From contig NZ_JANXUG010000079.1 of NCBI RefSeq assembly GCF_025352015.1, forward strand, positions 1-64,000: DNA of 64,000 nucleotides, given 5' to 3'. Every line of letters begins with the position of its first letter. The first letter of the stretch is position 1. The notes under the pieces are model-generated. The model ran no database searches. It worked only from the letters and a program-made list of their open reading frames with translations, and was not told the DNA's origin. A program made the position numbers and the translations under genes. The DNA comes from Flavobacterium sp. GTDB lineage: Bacteria > Bacteroidota > Bacteroidia > Flavobacteriales > Flavobacteriaceae. Positions 37,157 to 47,112 of this stretch are shown here, in pieces.

Positions 37157-37933
37157 TTATTCTACATCTATACCTATTAACCAAACTGGCACAGAAATTA
37201 CTTTTGAAAATTCTTCCATTATTCTTTTAGTCTTATCAAAAGTTACAATACCATCACTTAACATTTTTTCCAGATTTCCTGTTGGCACTATGTAAATTAA
37301 ACAATCAACAGAATTTTGAACATCGGCTTTAAGTACTTTAAAAAAATCTCTATATGCCAATGCCCAATTTCCAAACTGAATTTCTCCTACTATCAATGGT
37401 GTCGAGTTTTCTTCATGAGTAACGGAAATATTCTTTCCTCTTCCTTCACTATTTTTCAAATGATTAGCAATTTCAATTAAGTCTGGATTTTTCTTTAAAA
37501 AATTTTCCCATCTAATCTCTCCATCAGAATACTGTAAATTACCAAAACATAAGTTTCTTAATGCTAAAATATTATTGTAATGATTTAAAATTGCAAAATC
37601 AAAACCTCCAATTGAACTTTTTTCAGAACTAAAGTAGAAGACTCCATTTTCTTCATATACTTCAAATTTTATTTCAATGTCTTTTATTCTTTGAAGTAGT
37701 TCTCTAATAACAATATTTAATTCACCTGCTTCAATAGCACGACTTTCATAACCTCTAGTCATTTTTACTCTGGGTGAAATCCTAATTTTGTTAGATAATG
37801 AAGATAAAAATTTATTTTTTAACTCCGTATACGCATTAATTATTTCAAAAGCATGGTGATGAAAATACTCTTTTGTTACAAATAAATTTACACTAGTCGT
37901 ATTAGACCAATTCTCTTTTTCTTGTTGTGTCAT
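37157..37933 (-). CDS. type II restriction endonuclease, BglII-like
   Basis: A 258-residue probable DNA-cleaving enzyme, partner of the adjacent methyltransferase. The segment GEIQFGNWALAYRDFFKVLK near residues 183-202 matches the ExQ catalytic strand of BglII/BstYI-type enzymes (E184, Q186). Asp112 in GGFDFAIL could be the other acidic ligand. The C-terminus CLIYIVPTGNLEKML, WLIGIDVE fits as structural strands. Family assignment is from recalled motif; no recognition sequence can be read. Its start overlaps the methyltransferase end by 32 bp. The pair looks AT-richer than flanking parE/parC. Confidence 0.75.
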   Translation of the reverse strand: MTQQEKENWSNTTSVNLFVTKEYFHHHAFEIINAYTELKNKFLSSLSNKIRISPRVKMTRGYESRAIEAGELNIVIRELLQRIKDIEIKFEVYEENGVFYFSSEKSSIGGFDFAILNHYNNILALRNLCFGNLQYSDGEIRWENFLKKNPDLIEIANHLKNSEGRGKNISVTHEENSTPLIVGEIQFGNWALAYRDFFKVLKADVQNSVDCLIYIVPTGNLEKMLSDGIVTFDKTKRIMEEFSKVISVPVWLIGIDVE

Positions 37934-39206
37934 TTGAATTTATTTTATACTTTAAAGCAAGCCCAATTTTTTCAATAACCCCAACCACTAAAGCATTACC
38001 CATAAAAAAAGCACGTTTAGCATCTGTAATTCCTGTCATTTCAGTATGATTATCAGGAAACATATTTAACCTTTCTAATTCAACTGGAGAAAGTCTTCTT
38101 AATCCTTTCGATGTTTTAATAACATGTTTAAATCGAGATGGAGACTTTCCACCCTCTCCTGTTATTATTGTTCTCGAGGACTTATCAAGTGGGTCTGGAA
38201 ATATCATTCCTCCTTCACTATAATTATATTCAAAACCATCAGCATTTTTCCTAATTTCTTTTTTAGCTCCTTTGAAGTAAAACCATTTATCTAAATCTAT
38301 ATCATCTATGAAAAACTCCTCCGTTACTTCTCCATTTTGAATAATATCTCCTAGTATTGTATAATTTCCTTCATAATCTGGTTTTGTTTTTAAAGTTGTA
38401 ACAACTCCATCAATCATAATCCCAGTATTCTCGAATAAAGACTTATTTCCTTTTTTATTAAAATTTATCGAAACTTCAACTAAATCGTTTTCTAGTTCAA
38501 AAACAGTTGGTATAACAACACTTTCATTTACAATTGAAAAAGCATCAGCGAGAGTTCCATCCTTTAAAATCCATTCAATACTTGAATTATTTTTAATTTG
38601 AGTATAGATATTAGATTCATTATGATATGCTAGTATAAAAACTCTTCTTCTTCTTTGCGGCATTCCATAATCTGCAGCATTAATAATTCTCCATTCAACT
38701 GCATAACCTAAATCATTTAAACTTTTGAGTATAATTGCAAAATCTCTACCTCGTTGAGTTGATGGAGATATTAATAGTCTATCAACATTTTCTAAAAATA
38801 AATACTTGGGTTTTCTTTCTTTTTCACTCAAAATTTTATGAATTGACCACCACAAAACTCCCTTTTTGCCAATCAAACCTTTTGAGTTTTTTAAAGAGGT
38901 GGCAACTGAATAGTCTTGACAAGGAAATCCTCCTACCAATAAATCATGGTCAGGAATAATCTCCGTAGGGACAATTGAAATATCTTGATTAGAATGATTG
39001 TCCATTCCCCATCTTCTTTCATAAACGGCAGAAGCATATTGAGTTTTAGTTGATGGTTCCCATTGATTGCTCCAGACAACTTCATATGCGCTTTCGAAAT
39101 TGTCTTTATAATTTGATGTTGCAGATTTATTTTCCCATCCTTCAAGTCCAAGTCTGAAACCACCAACACCAGCAAACAATTCTATTACTTTTATTTTCTC
39201 TTTCAT
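37902..39206 (-). CDS. DNA (cytosine-5)-methyltransferase
   Basis: A 434-residue modification enzyme of the restriction-modification pair. All main motifs are visible: I ELFAGVGGFRLGLE, IV VGGFPCQDYS with nucleophile Cys96, VI FLENVDRLL, VIII GMPQRRRRVFILAY, then a variable target-recognition region (about 200-350), and the C-terminal LSPVELERLNMFPD with FFMGNALVVGVI as motif X. The domain is complete. Only 11 bp separate it from the parE stop, so transcription from the parE promoter is likely. The recognition sequence is unknown. Confidence 0.92.
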   Translation of the reverse strand: MKEKIKVIELFAGVGGFRLGLEGWENKSATSNYKDNFESAYEVVWSNQWEPSTKTQYASAVYERRWGMDNHSNQDISIVPTEIIPDHDLLVGGFPCQDYSVATSLKNSKGLIGKKGVLWWSIHKILSEKERKPKYLFLENVDRLLISPSTQRGRDFAIILKSLNDLGYAVEWRIINAADYGMPQRRRRVFILAYHNESNIYTQIKNNSSIEWILKDGTLADAFSIVNESVVIPTVFELENDLVEVSINFNKKGNKSLFENTGIMIDGVVTTLKTKPDYEGNYTILGDIIQNGEVTEEFFIDDIDLDKWFYFKGAKKEIRKNADGFEYNYSEGGMIFPDPLDKSSRTIITGEGGKSPSRFKHVIKTSKGLRRLSPVELERLNMFPDNHTEMTGITDAKRAFFMGNALVVGVIEKIGLALKYKINSNDTTRKRELV

Positions 39207-39217
39207 AAATCAACTAT

Positions 39218-41074
39218 TTAATTTTTCTCCACCACATCCAATTCCACTTTCAAATTATTGATAATGAAAGTCTGTCTATCAGGCGTATTTTTACCCATAT
39301 AAAATTCGAGCAAAGTTTCTATTGACGTAGCTTTATCCAACATTACAGGGTCCAATCGTATGCTTTCGCCAATAAAATTTTTGAATTCATCGGGCGATAT
39401 TTCTCCTAATCCTTTAAATCGTGTAATTTCTGGTTTTGGCTTTAGTTTTTCAATGGCATCAACACGTTCTTGGTCGCTGTAACAATAGATGGTTTCTTTT
39501 TTATTTCGCACACGAAATAATGGCGTTTGCAAAATGTATAGATGTCCGTCCTTGATTAACTCGGGGAAAAACTGCAAAAAGAATGTAATCAATAACAATC
39601 GAATGTGCATCCCATCCACATCGGCATCTGTAGCGATTACGATATTGTTGTAGCGCAAATCACCCATGTCTTCCTCAATATCCAAAGCTGCCTGAAGTAG
39701 ATTGAATTCTTCGTTTTCGTAAACAATTTTCTTTGACATTCCGTACGAATTCAGAGGCTTTCCACGTAAACTGAAAACCGCTTGCGTATTCACATCACGG
39801 CTTTTAGTAATAGAACCCGATGCCGAATCTCCCTCAGTAATAAAAAGCGTGCTTTCTAAACTTCTTGGGTTTTTAGCATCGGTTAAATGTACTCGGCAAT
39901 CGCGTAATTTTTTATTGTGCAGACTTGATTTTTTGGCTCTTTCCTTAGCTAGTTTTCTAATGCCCGAAAGTTCTTTTCGCTCGCGTTCTGCCTGAAGAAT
40001 TTTACGCAAAAGCAAATCAGCAACTTCTGGATTTTTATGCAAAAAATTATCAAGTTTTGTTTTGATGAAATCATTTACAAAGGTTCGAACCGATGGACCT
40101 TTCGGACCAATATCAGTAGAACCCAATTTGGTTTTAGTCTGTGATTCAAAAACTGGTTCTTCTACTTTTACGGCAATTGCCGAAACAATTGATTTACGAA
40201 TATCAGAAGCCTCAAACGGTTTGTTGTAAAACTCTTTGATGGTTTTGACAATCGCTTCCCGGAAAGCTCCTAAATGCGTTCCACCTTGTGTGGTGTTTTG
40301 ACCGTTGACAAACGAATGATATTCTTCTGAATATTGTGATTTGCTGTGTGTTAACGCCACTTCTATATCATCTCCTAACAAATGGATGATTGGATAAACG
40401 GTATCTTCTTTGGCAATGGTTTCTTCCAATAAATCTTTTAACCCATTATCCGAATAATACTTTTCACCATTGTAATAAATCGTTAAGCCTGTATTCAAAT
40501 AACAGTAATTCTTGAGCATCTTGATGATGTACTCATTACGGTATTTGTAGTTTTTGAAAATAGTCTCATCGGCAACGAAAGATACTTTTGTTCCTCTTCG
40601 CTTGGTTGATTCTATAATATCTTCTTCTATAGTTAAATTTCCGGCGCAGAATTCAGCCGCTTTTTGTTGGTTATCTCTAACCGATTCCACACGAAAATAA
40701 TACGACAATGCATTTACAGCTTTTGTTCCAACTCCGTTCAGACCGACTGATTTCTTAAATGCTTTCGAGTCATATTTCCCACCTGTATTCATTTTAGAAA
40801 CCACATCGACCACTTTTCCTAACGGAATGCCACGACCATAATCGCGTACAGTAACAAGCTTGTCCTTGATTGTCACTTCAATCACCTTTCCTGCTCCCAT
40901 GACAAACTCATCGATACAGTTGTCTATAGTTTCCTTAAGTAGAATGTAAATTCCATCATCGGGCGAAGAACCGTCACCCAGTTTTCCGATGTACATTCCG
41001 GGACGCATACGAATGTGCTCCTTCCAGTCTAACGAACGGATATTGTCTTCTGTATATTGATTTTGTTCTTGCAT
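39218..41074 (-). CDS. parE: DNA topoisomerase IV subunit B
   Basis: The ATPase subunit of topoisomerase IV, 618 residues. The GHKL ATP site includes [30 protein letters not shown] and [14 protein letters not shown]. The Toprim domain has the [15 protein letters not shown] acidic motif and [19 protein letters not shown]. The first residues [17 protein letters not shown] are typical. It heads the unit parE, methyltransferase, restriction enzyme, parC. Divergent from the trp operon. Confidence 0.96.
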   Translation of the reverse strand: MQEQNQYTEDNIRSLDWKEHIRMRPGMYIGKLGDGSSPDDGIYILLKETIDNCIDEFVMGAGKVIEVTIKDKLVTVRDYGRGIPLGKVVDVVSKMNTGGKYDSKAFKKSVGLNGVGTKAVNALSYYFRVESVRDNQQKAAEFCAGNLTIEEDIIESTKRRGTKVSFVADETIFKNYKYRNEYIIKMLKNYCYLNTGLTIYYNGEKYYSDNGLKDLLEETIAKEDTVYPIIHLLGDDIEVALTHSKSQYSEEYHSFVNGQNTTQGGTHLGAFREAIVKTIKEFYNKPFEASDIRKSIVSAIAVKVEEPVFESQTKTKLGSTDIGPKGPSVRTFVNDFIKTKLDNFLHKNPEVADLLLRKILQAERERKELSGIRKLAKERAKKSSLHNKKLRDCRVHLTDAKNPRSLESTLFITEGDSASGSITKSRDVNTQAVFSLRGKPLNSYGMSKKIVYENEEFNLLQAALDIEEDMGDLRYNNIVIATDADVDGMHIRLLLITFFLQFFPELIKDGHLYILQTPLFRVRNKKETIYCYSDQERVDAIEKLKPKPEITRFKGLGEISPDEFKNFIGESIRLDPVMLDKATSIETLLEFYMGKNTPDRQTFIINNLKVELDVVEKN

Positions 41075-41371
41075 TTGAAAATTATCGAATTGGTGCTAAT
41101 ATAGTCGAATTGTAGTGAAAATTAAAGTTCAAAAATCAGAAGTTATCAATAGGATATTGACAAAATTTTTAAATGTTAATTTTGCAGTTAAAATAGTTAG
41201 CCTAGTCATAACGGAAGTGTCATTTTTCTTTAATATCAAAAGAAAAGTAACAGAAATAAAAAAGTTTTTTTGGTGTAACCAAATTTCAACACTTGTAGGT
41301 TTGTTAAAAATTTTAGAGAAAATATTTCTTGTTTTTTTTGCTGTTTTTGTTTTTAAATCAAAAACACTTGC
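41075..41371. other. gap between parE and the trp promoter
   Basis: About 300 bp of AT-rich DNA with no supported gene; the 91-codon lysine- and phenylalanine-rich frame here looks like chance. It must hold the parE promoter on the minus strand, which I could not pin down, and the upstream part of the trp promoter. Confidence 0.45.
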
Positions 41372-41379
41372 TATATTTG
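41372..41379 (+). promoter_or_regulatory. -7 promoter box of the trp operon
   Basis: TATATTTG fits TAnnTTTG exactly and lies 19 bp before the leader peptide ATG. A TTTG at 41346-41349 is 22 bp upstream, a little longer than the usual spacing. The transcript would begin around 41385-41390. Confidence 0.6.
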
Positions 41380-41397
41380 TTAATTATTAAAGCAACA

Positions 41398-41454
41398 ATG
41401 TTAACCATATTAAACAATACTTGGTGGTGGAACAGTTTACGTCAATCGTCGTGA
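41398..41454 (+). CDS. trpL: trp operon leader peptide
   Basis: An 18-codon frame, M-L-T-I-L-N-N-T-W-W-W-N-S-L-R-Q-S-S, with three consecutive TGG codons at 41422-41430 and TGA at 41452. It stands between a good -7 box and a terminator in front of trpE. Tandem Trp codons in a short leader peptide are the hallmark of ribosome-mediated attenuation of trp operons. The TGA codon and preceding Ser codons overlap a segment that can pair with the terminator. Confidence 0.85.
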   Translation: MLTILNNTWWWNSLRQSS

Positions 41455-41530
41455 GTTAGTCTGCTGTAAGTATATTTTAAAAATCAAAATATCAAATAAA
41501 GGCTTGTCATTCACGACAAGTCTTTTTTTT
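41448..41530 (+). terminator. trp attenuator with alternative antiterminator pairing
   Basis: Terminator: GGCTTGTC (41501-41508) pairs with GACAAGTC (41515-41522, one G-U), followed by eight T residues (41523-41530). Alternative: GTCGTGA (41448-41454, the last Ser codons and stop of the leader peptide) pairs perfectly with TCACGAC (41511-41517), which takes away the loop and half of the 3' arm. A ribosome stalled at the Trp codons leaves 41448-41454 free, so the antiterminator can form; one that reaches the stop covers it and the terminator forms. Confidence 0.75.
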
Positions 41531-41547
41531 ATGCTAAAAATTTAATT

Positions 41548-42942
41548 ATGAAAACATATCAATTACATACTCATTACAAGCAAATCTTGGCCGATACCAT
41601 AACGCCAGTGAGCATTTATCTCAAAATTAGAGATAAGTTTCCTAACAGTATTTTGCTCGAAAGTAGCGATTACCACACTGCCGATAATAGTTTTTCTTAC
41701 ATCTGTTGCAATCCTATTGCTAGTATAAAAATTGAAAACGGAATACTCTCAAAAAGTTACCCCGATGGAATTTTGGAAGAAACAACAATTTTGTCAACTT
41801 CAAATGTTCCAAAATTAATTGAAGAATTTGCGGCTCAATTCAAGCCCGAAAAAACAAATTTCAAATTCATTAACAACGGACTTTTTGGCTATACAAGTTA
41901 TGATGCAGTGCGCTATTTTGAGAAAATTGCAATTTCAAAAAAAGAAAAAGATTTATCCATTCCCGAACTTTTTTATGCCGTTTACCAAAATATTATTGCC
42001 ATAAATCATTTCAAAAACGAAGCCTACCTTTTTTGTAATAGCATTGATGATGCCAATAATATCAAAGAAATTGAACAATTATTACAAACTAAAACCTTTG
42101 CGAGTTATAATTTTACTGCTGAAGGAAATGCGATTTCCAATTTGACCGACGACGAGTTTAAAACCAACGTGACTTTAGCCAAAAAACACTGTCATCGTGG
42201 CGATGTATTTCAACTCGTATTATCCCGACGATTTTCGCAGGCGTTTAAAGGCGATGAATTTAATGTTTATAGAGCTTTGCGCAATATTAATCCGTCGCCA
42301 TACTTGTTTTATTTTGATTACGGAAATTTCAAAATATTTGGGTCTTCACCCGAAGCACAGCTCGTTATCAAAGATAAAAATGCCGAAATTCATCCAATTG
42401 CTGGAACTTTTAAACGAACAGGCAACGACGAGCAGGACGCCGAATTAGCAAAAAAATTATCCCAAGATAGCAAAGAAAACAGTGAACACGTAATGTTGGT
42501 CGATTTAGCTCGAAATGATTTAAGTAGAAATTGTACAAGAGTAAAAGTAGAGAAATACAAAGAAGTTCAGTTCTTTTCACATGTCATTCATTTGGTTTCC
42601 AAAGTTACCGGAAAATTAACAGAAAGTTCTATGAATTTAGTTGCTAATACTTTTCCAGCCGGAACTTTAAGCGGGGCTCCTAAACACAAAGCGATGCAAT
42701 TAATAGAAAATATAGAAAACAGAAACCGAACATTTTATGGAGGTGCTATTGGCTTCATGGATTTCGAAGGTAATTATAATCATGCCATTATCATTAGAAC
42801 CTTTTTATCCAAAAATCATCAATTACACTACCAAGCTGGAGCAGGAATAGTAGAAAGTTCGGAAGAAAATAATGAATTACAAGAAGTATATAACAAATTA
42901 GGCGCACTAAATAAAGCACTAGAATTAGCCGAAAAAATATAA
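41548..42942 (+). CDS. trpE: anthranilate synthase component I
   Basis: Makes anthranilate from chorismate, the first committed step to tryptophan; 464 residues. The tryptophan feedback-site motif is LLESS near residues 31-35. The chorismate-binding domain shows the FQLVLSRRFSQ segment, PIAGTFKRTGNDEQD, VDLARNDL, and the C-terminal AGTLSGAPKHKAMQLI and YGGAIGF. First gene of the seven-gene operon; TrpG supplies ammonia from glutamine. Confidence 0.97.
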   Translation: MKTYQLHTHYKQILADTITPVSIYLKIRDKFPNSILLESSDYHTADNSFSYICCNPIASIKIENGILSKSYPDGILEETTILSTSNVPKLIEEFAAQFKPEKTNFKFINNGLFGYTSYDAVRYFEKIAISKKEKDLSIPELFYAVYQNIIAINHFKNEAYLFCNSIDDANNIKEIEQLLQTKTFASYNFTAEGNAISNLTDDEFKTNVTLAKKHCHRGDVFQLVLSRRFSQAFKGDEFNVYRALRNINPSPYLFYFDYGNFKIFGSSPEAQLVIKDKNAEIHPIAGTFKRTGNDEQDAELAKKLSQDSKENSEHVMLVDLARNDLSRNCTRVKVEKYKEVQFFSHVIHLVSKVTGKLTESSMNLVANTFPAGTLSGAPKHKAMQLIENIENRNRTFYGGAIGFMDFEGNYNHAIIIRTFLSKNHQLHYQAGAGIVESSEENNELQEVYNKLGALNKALELAEKI

Positions 42943-42947
42943 AAATC

Positions 42948-43517
42948 ATGAAAAAAATAGTAGTCATCGACAATTACGACAGTTTTACTTATAATTTGGT
43001 TCATTATTTAGAAGATTTGAATGCTGAAGTTACCGTTTTTAGAAACGATGAATTTGAACTAGAAGAATTACAATCTTTTGATAAAATTTTGCTTTCGCCT
43101 GGACCCGGAATTCCCGATGAAGCAGGATTATTGAAAGCCGTTATTTCAAAATACGCCGGGAGCAAAAGCATTTTAGGAGTTTGTTTGGGTCAACAAGCTA
43201 TTGGCGAAGTTTTTGGCGGAAGCTTAATTAATTTAGACAAAGTATATCATGGCGTTGCATCAAAAATCACACAATCGGTGACTGATGAAATACTTTTTAA
43301 AGGTTTACCCATTGACTTTGAAGTGGGACGTTATCATTCATGGGTTGTTGCCAATGAAGGATTTCCTGAAGTTTTAGAAATTACTTCGACAGATGAAAAC
43401 GGACAAATAATGTCATTAAGGCACAAAATATTAGATATAAAAGGTGTTCAATTTCATCCTGAAAGTGTTTTGACGCCATTAGGAAAACAAATTATAGAAA
43501 ACTGGATTAACTCATGA
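42948..43517 (+). CDS. trpG: anthranilate synthase component II (glutamine amidotransferase)
   Basis: A 189-residue class I amidotransferase that delivers ammonia to TrpE. Motifs: IDNYDSFTYNLVHYL at the start, LSPGPGIPDEAG, the nucleophile Cys in GVCLGQQAIGEVFGG, and GVQFHPESVLTPLGK with the catalytic His and Glu. It overlaps trpD by 4 bp (ATGA), so the two are translationally coupled. Confidence 0.97.
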   Translation: MKKIVVIDNYDSFTYNLVHYLEDLNAEVTVFRNDEFELEELQSFDKILLSPGPGIPDEAGLLKAVISKYAGSKSILGVCLGQQAIGEVFGGSLINLDKVYHGVASKITQSVTDEILFKGLPIDFEVGRYHSWVVANEGFPEVLEITSTDENGQIMSLRHKILDIKGVQFHPESVLTPLGKQIIENWINS

Positions 43518-44509
43518 AAACAATTTTAAACAGATTAATAAATCACGAAACGCTTTCAAAAGCAGCCGCCAAAGAAGTCTTGATTAACATTTCTACAGGG
43601 CAATACAATCCAAGTCAGATTAGTTCATTTTTGACTGTTTTTATGATGCGAAACATTACTATCGAAGAGCTTACGGGCTTTAGAGAAGGGTTACTAGAAC
43701 TTTGTATTCCTCTCGATTTTTCTGCTTACAATACGATAGATTTATGTGGTACTGGCGGCGACGGAAAAGATACTTTTAACATTTCTACTTTAGCGTCATT
43801 TGTAACTGCCGGAACGGGAATTCACGTTGCCAAGCACGGAAATTATGGGGTTTCATCTATTTCAGGTTCTAGTAATGTAATGGAAACATTGGGAGTAAAA
43901 TTCAGTAATGACAGTAGTTTTTTAATTAAATGTATCGAAGAAGCCAATATTGCCATTTTACATGCACCGCTGTTCCATCCTGCAATGAAAAATGTAGGTC
44001 CAATTCGGAAAGAATTAGGCGTTAAAACATTTTTCAACATGCTTGGCCCCATGGTGAATCCATCGTTTCCCAAAAATCAATTGGTTGGTGTATTTAGCTT
44101 GGAGCTAGCCAGAATATATGCTTATTTATATCAACATACCGAAATAAATTATACGATTCTACACGCTTTGGATGGTTATGATGAAATTTCATTAACCGCT
44201 GATGCAAAAGTCATTAGTAGAGACACTGAAAATATAGTGTCTGCAAATGATTTTCAACTTTCAAAACTTCGTTTTAACGAAATTAAAGGTGGAGAAACTG
44301 TAGCGAAATCCGCAAATATTTTTATGAACATTATATCAGGAAACGGAACCGAAGCGCAAGAAAACGTGGTTTGCGCTAATGCAGCTTTAGCCATTTCATT
44401 GGTTGAAAATAGCACTGTATTACAAGCTTTTGCAAAAGCCAAAGAAAGTTTAAAATCAGGAAAAGCTTTAGAAAAATTAAATAAATTACAACAAATAAGC
44501 CAAGCCTAA
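43514..44509 (+). CDS. trpD: anthranilate phosphoribosyltransferase
   Basis: Joins anthranilate to phosphoribosyl pyrophosphate, 331 residues. The PRPP-binding motif DLCGTGGDGKDTFNIST is intact and KHGNYGVSSISGSSNVMETLGV follows, with the anthranilate-binding HPAMKNVGPIRKELGVKTFFN region. TAATG overlaps with trpC by one base. Confidence 0.97.
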   Translation: MKTILNRLINHETLSKAAAKEVLINISTGQYNPSQISSFLTVFMMRNITIEELTGFREGLLELCIPLDFSAYNTIDLCGTGGDGKDTFNISTLASFVTAGTGIHVAKHGNYGVSSISGSSNVMETLGVKFSNDSSFLIKCIEEANIAILHAPLFHPAMKNVGPIRKELGVKTFFNMLGPMVNPSFPKNQLVGVFSLELARIYAYLYQHTEINYTILHALDGYDEISLTADAKVISRDTENIVSANDFQLSKLRFNEIKGGETVAKSANIFMNIISGNGTEAQENVVCANAALAISLVENSTVLQAFAKAKESLKSGKALEKLNKLQQISQA

Positions 44510-45294
44510 TGAGCATTTTAAATCAAATAATTGCTAGTAAAAAAAGAGAAGTAGCGTTGAAGAAAAAAGTAGTTTCCCTAAAACAATTGGAAAACACTGA
44601 TTTATTCAATTCACAAACCATCTCATTAAGTAAATCTATTCTCAATTCACCTTTCGGAATAATTGCTGAACATAAACGTCGTTCGCCTTCAAAAACGAAT
44701 ATTAATCATAGTTTATCTGTGGAAGAAGTGGTAAAAGGATATGAAAATGCAGGTGCAAGTGGACTATCTTTACTTACCAATAATCAGTATTTTGGTGGAA
44801 GTTTGGATGATTTGATTTTGGCCAGAGCTTGTGTAAAAACGCCTTTATTACGCAAAGAATTTATTATTGATGATTATCAAATTTTAGAAGCCAAAGCTTT
44901 TGGAGCGGATGCAATTTTATTGATTGCATCGGTATTAACAAAAGATGAAATCAAATCGCTTTCGGAGTTGGCACATTCTATTAACTTGGAAGTTTTATTA
45001 GAGGTTCACAATCAGGAAGAGTTAGAAAAAAGTATTATGCCAAGCCTTGATATTATTGGTGTAAACAATAGAAACCTTAAAACTTTTGAACTGAACTTGA
45101 GCAACAGTATTGATCTAGTTGACCAAATACCTAACGATTTTGTTAAAATTTCAGAAAGCGGATTAAATACTGCTGAACATGTTAAACTGCTAAAAAGCTA
45201 TGGTTTTCAAGGATTTTTAATTGGTGAATATTTTATGAAAACTGAAAATCCCGGAGATAGTTTGTTCCATTTTATTAATCAATTGAAATCATGA
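44509..45294 (+). CDS. trpC: indole-3-glycerol-phosphate synthase
   Basis: Closes the indole ring of CdRP, 261 residues, TIM barrel. The active-site elements are IIAEHKRRSPSK (Glu/Lys), GASGLSLLTNNQYFGGS, PLLRKEFIIDDYQI, EVLLEVHNQEEL and GVNNRNLKTF. A separate gene from trpF here, unlike the fused enterobacterial version; the two overlap by 4 bp (ATGA). Confidence 0.97.
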   Translation: MSILNQIIASKKREVALKKKVVSLKQLENTDLFNSQTISLSKSILNSPFGIIAEHKRRSPSKTNINHSLSVEEVVKGYENAGASGLSLLTNNQYFGGSLDDLILARACVKTPLLRKEFIIDDYQILEAKAFGADAILLIASVLTKDEIKSLSELAHSINLEVLLEVHNQEELEKSIMPSLDIIGVNNRNLKTFELNLSNSIDLVDQIPNDFVKISESGLNTAEHVKLLKSYGFQGFLIGEYFMKTENPGDSLFHFINQLKS

Positions 45295-45920
45295 TGCCAC
45301 TAAAAATTAAAATATGTGGAATGAAATTTTCAGAAAATATTGCTGAAATCTCACTTTTAAATCCTGATTATTTAGGCTTTATTTTTTATGAAAAATCAGA
45401 GCGATATTGTAATAATGATATTCAAAATGTAGATTCATCCATTCAAAAAGTAGGTGTCTTTGTAAATGCTTCTTTTGAAGAAATTGAAAAAAAAGTACAA
45501 CAATATCACTTAAATTTAGTGCAATTGCATGGTGAGGAAAATCCGGAATTATGCGCTAAAATTGAAGGTAATTTAGTTAATGTTATTAAGGCATTTTCGG
45601 TAGATAATAAATTTAATTTTAATGATTTAGATAATTATAAAAATTTTTGTTCTTATTTTTTATTTGACACTAAAGGAAATCAATATGGTGGTAATGGAGT
45701 ACTTTTTGACTGGACCATTTTAGAAAAGTATACTTTAGACAAACCTTATTTTTTGAGCGGCGGAATTGGTTTAGAAAACGTTGACCAAGTGAAAGTTTTT
45801 ATAAAAAAAGAATATGCTAAAAATTGTTTTGCCATTGACCTCAACAGTAAATTTGAAAACGCACCTGGAATAAAAAACGTAAAAATATTAAATGAATTTA
45901 TTCAAAACTTAAAACAATAG
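45291..45920 (+). CDS. trpF: phosphoribosylanthranilate isomerase
   Basis: Isomerises PRA to CdRP, 209 residues, TIM barrel. It has the KICGMKF start motif with the catalytic Cys, [31 protein letters not shown] with the catalytic Asp, and [10 protein letters not shown]. Its start overlaps the trpC stop. Two ATG codons are in tandem; either could be used. Confidence 0.95.
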   Translation: MMPLKIKICGMKFSENIAEISLLNPDYLGFIFYEKSERYCNNDIQNVDSSIQKVGVFVNASFEEIEKKVQQYHLNLVQLHGEENPELCAKIEGNLVNVIKAFSVDNKFNFNDLDNYKNFCSYFLFDTKGNQYGGNGVLFDWTILEKYTLDKPYFLSGGIGLENVDQVKVFIKKEYAKNCFAIDLNSKFENAPGIKNVKILNEFIQNLKQ

Positions 45921-45922
45921 TT

Positions 45923-47110
45923 ATGATCTCAAAATATAACGTAGATAATAATGGCTTTTATGGAGACTTTGGTGGCGCATTCATTCCAGAAATGCTATAT
46001 CCAAACGTGGAAACCTTGCGTCAACAATACTTAACCATAAGCGCAGAACCTTCTTTTCAAAAAGAATTTAAAGCGCTTTTAAAAGATTATGTTGGTAGAC
46101 CTACGCCTTTGTATTTCGCAAAACGTTTGTCAGAGCAGTTCAATACTAAAATTTATTTGAAACGTGAAGATTTATGTCATACCGGTGCACATAAAATTAA
46201 TAATACCATTGGGCAAATTTTACTTGCAAAAAGATTAGGAAAAACTAGAATTATCGCTGAAACGGGTGCCGGTCAACACGGCGTAGCTACGGCAACCGTC
46301 TGTGCGCTCATGGGTATGCAATGCATCGTTTACATGGGCGAAGTTGATATTGAACGTCAAGCTCCAAATGTTGCCCGAATGAAAATGCTGGGCGCCGAAG
46401 TTCGTCCGGCACATTCGGGTTCAAAAACCTTGAAAGATGCTACTAATGAAGCCATCCGTGATTGGATTAGCAATCCCGAAGATACTTTTTACATTATAGG
46501 TTCTGTGGTTGGACCTCATCCCTATCCTGATATGGTAGCACGATTTCAAAGTGTGATTTCGGAAGAAATCAAAATCCAACTACTAGAAAAAGAAAATCGC
46601 TCCAATCCTGATTACGTCATTGCATGCGTTGGTGGCGGCAGCAATGCTGCTGGTGCATTCTATCATTTTTTGGATGATGAAAACGTACAATTAATTGCTG
46701 TTGAAGCAGCTGGAAAAGGAATTGATTCGGGCGAAAGTGCGGCAACTTCTATTTTGGGAAAAATTGGAATTATTCATGGCAGTAAAACATTGTTGATGCA
46801 AACCAGTGATGGACAAATTACGGAGCCCTATTCTATTTCTGCAGGATTAGATTATCCTGGTGTGGGACCTATGCATGCCAATTTACATCAAATGCAAAGA
46901 GCCGAATTCATTGCCATTACTGATGAAGATGCCATGCAAGCTGGTATTGAATTAGCGCAAACCGAAGGGATTATTCCTGCGATAGAAACGGCTCATGCAT
47001 TTGCGGTTTTGAAATATAAAAAATTTAAACCAAATGATGTTGTAGTCATTAATTTATCTGGTCGTGGCGACAAGGATTTGAATACGTATATAAATTATTT
47101 TAACTTATAA
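45923..47110 (+). CDS. trpB: tryptophan synthase beta chain
   Basis: Condenses indole and serine using pyridoxal phosphate, 395 residues. The PLP-lysine sits in [17 protein letters not shown]. Other sites are [18 protein letters not shown], the phosphate-binding GGGSNAAG, and GEGG-type SGRGDKDL near the C-terminus. It is tightly packed after trpF (2 bp). Confidence 0.98.
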   Translation: MISKYNVDNNGFYGDFGGAFIPEMLYPNVETLRQQYLTISAEPSFQKEFKALLKDYVGRPTPLYFAKRLSEQFNTKIYLKREDLCHTGAHKINNTIGQILLAKRLGKTRIIAETGAGQHGVATATVCALMGMQCIVYMGEVDIERQAPNVARMKMLGAEVRPAHSGSKTLKDATNEAIRDWISNPEDTFYIIGSVVGPHPYPDMVARFQSVISEEIKIQLLEKENRSNPDYVIACVGGGSNAAGAFYHFLDDENVQLIAVEAAGKGIDSGESAATSILGKIGIIHGSKTLLMQTSDGQITEPYSISAGLDYPGVGPMHANLHQMQRAEFIAITDEDAMQAGIELAQTEGIIPAIETAHAFAVLKYKKFKPNDVVVINLSGRGDKDLNTYINYFNL

Positions 47111-47112
47111 AA

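Noticed and set aside
41115..41390. 91-codon plus-strand frame upstream of the trp leader
   Set aside because: Rich in Lys, Phe and Ile in an AT-rich gap; no recognisable domain, no promoter at the right place, and it ends in the trp promoter region.
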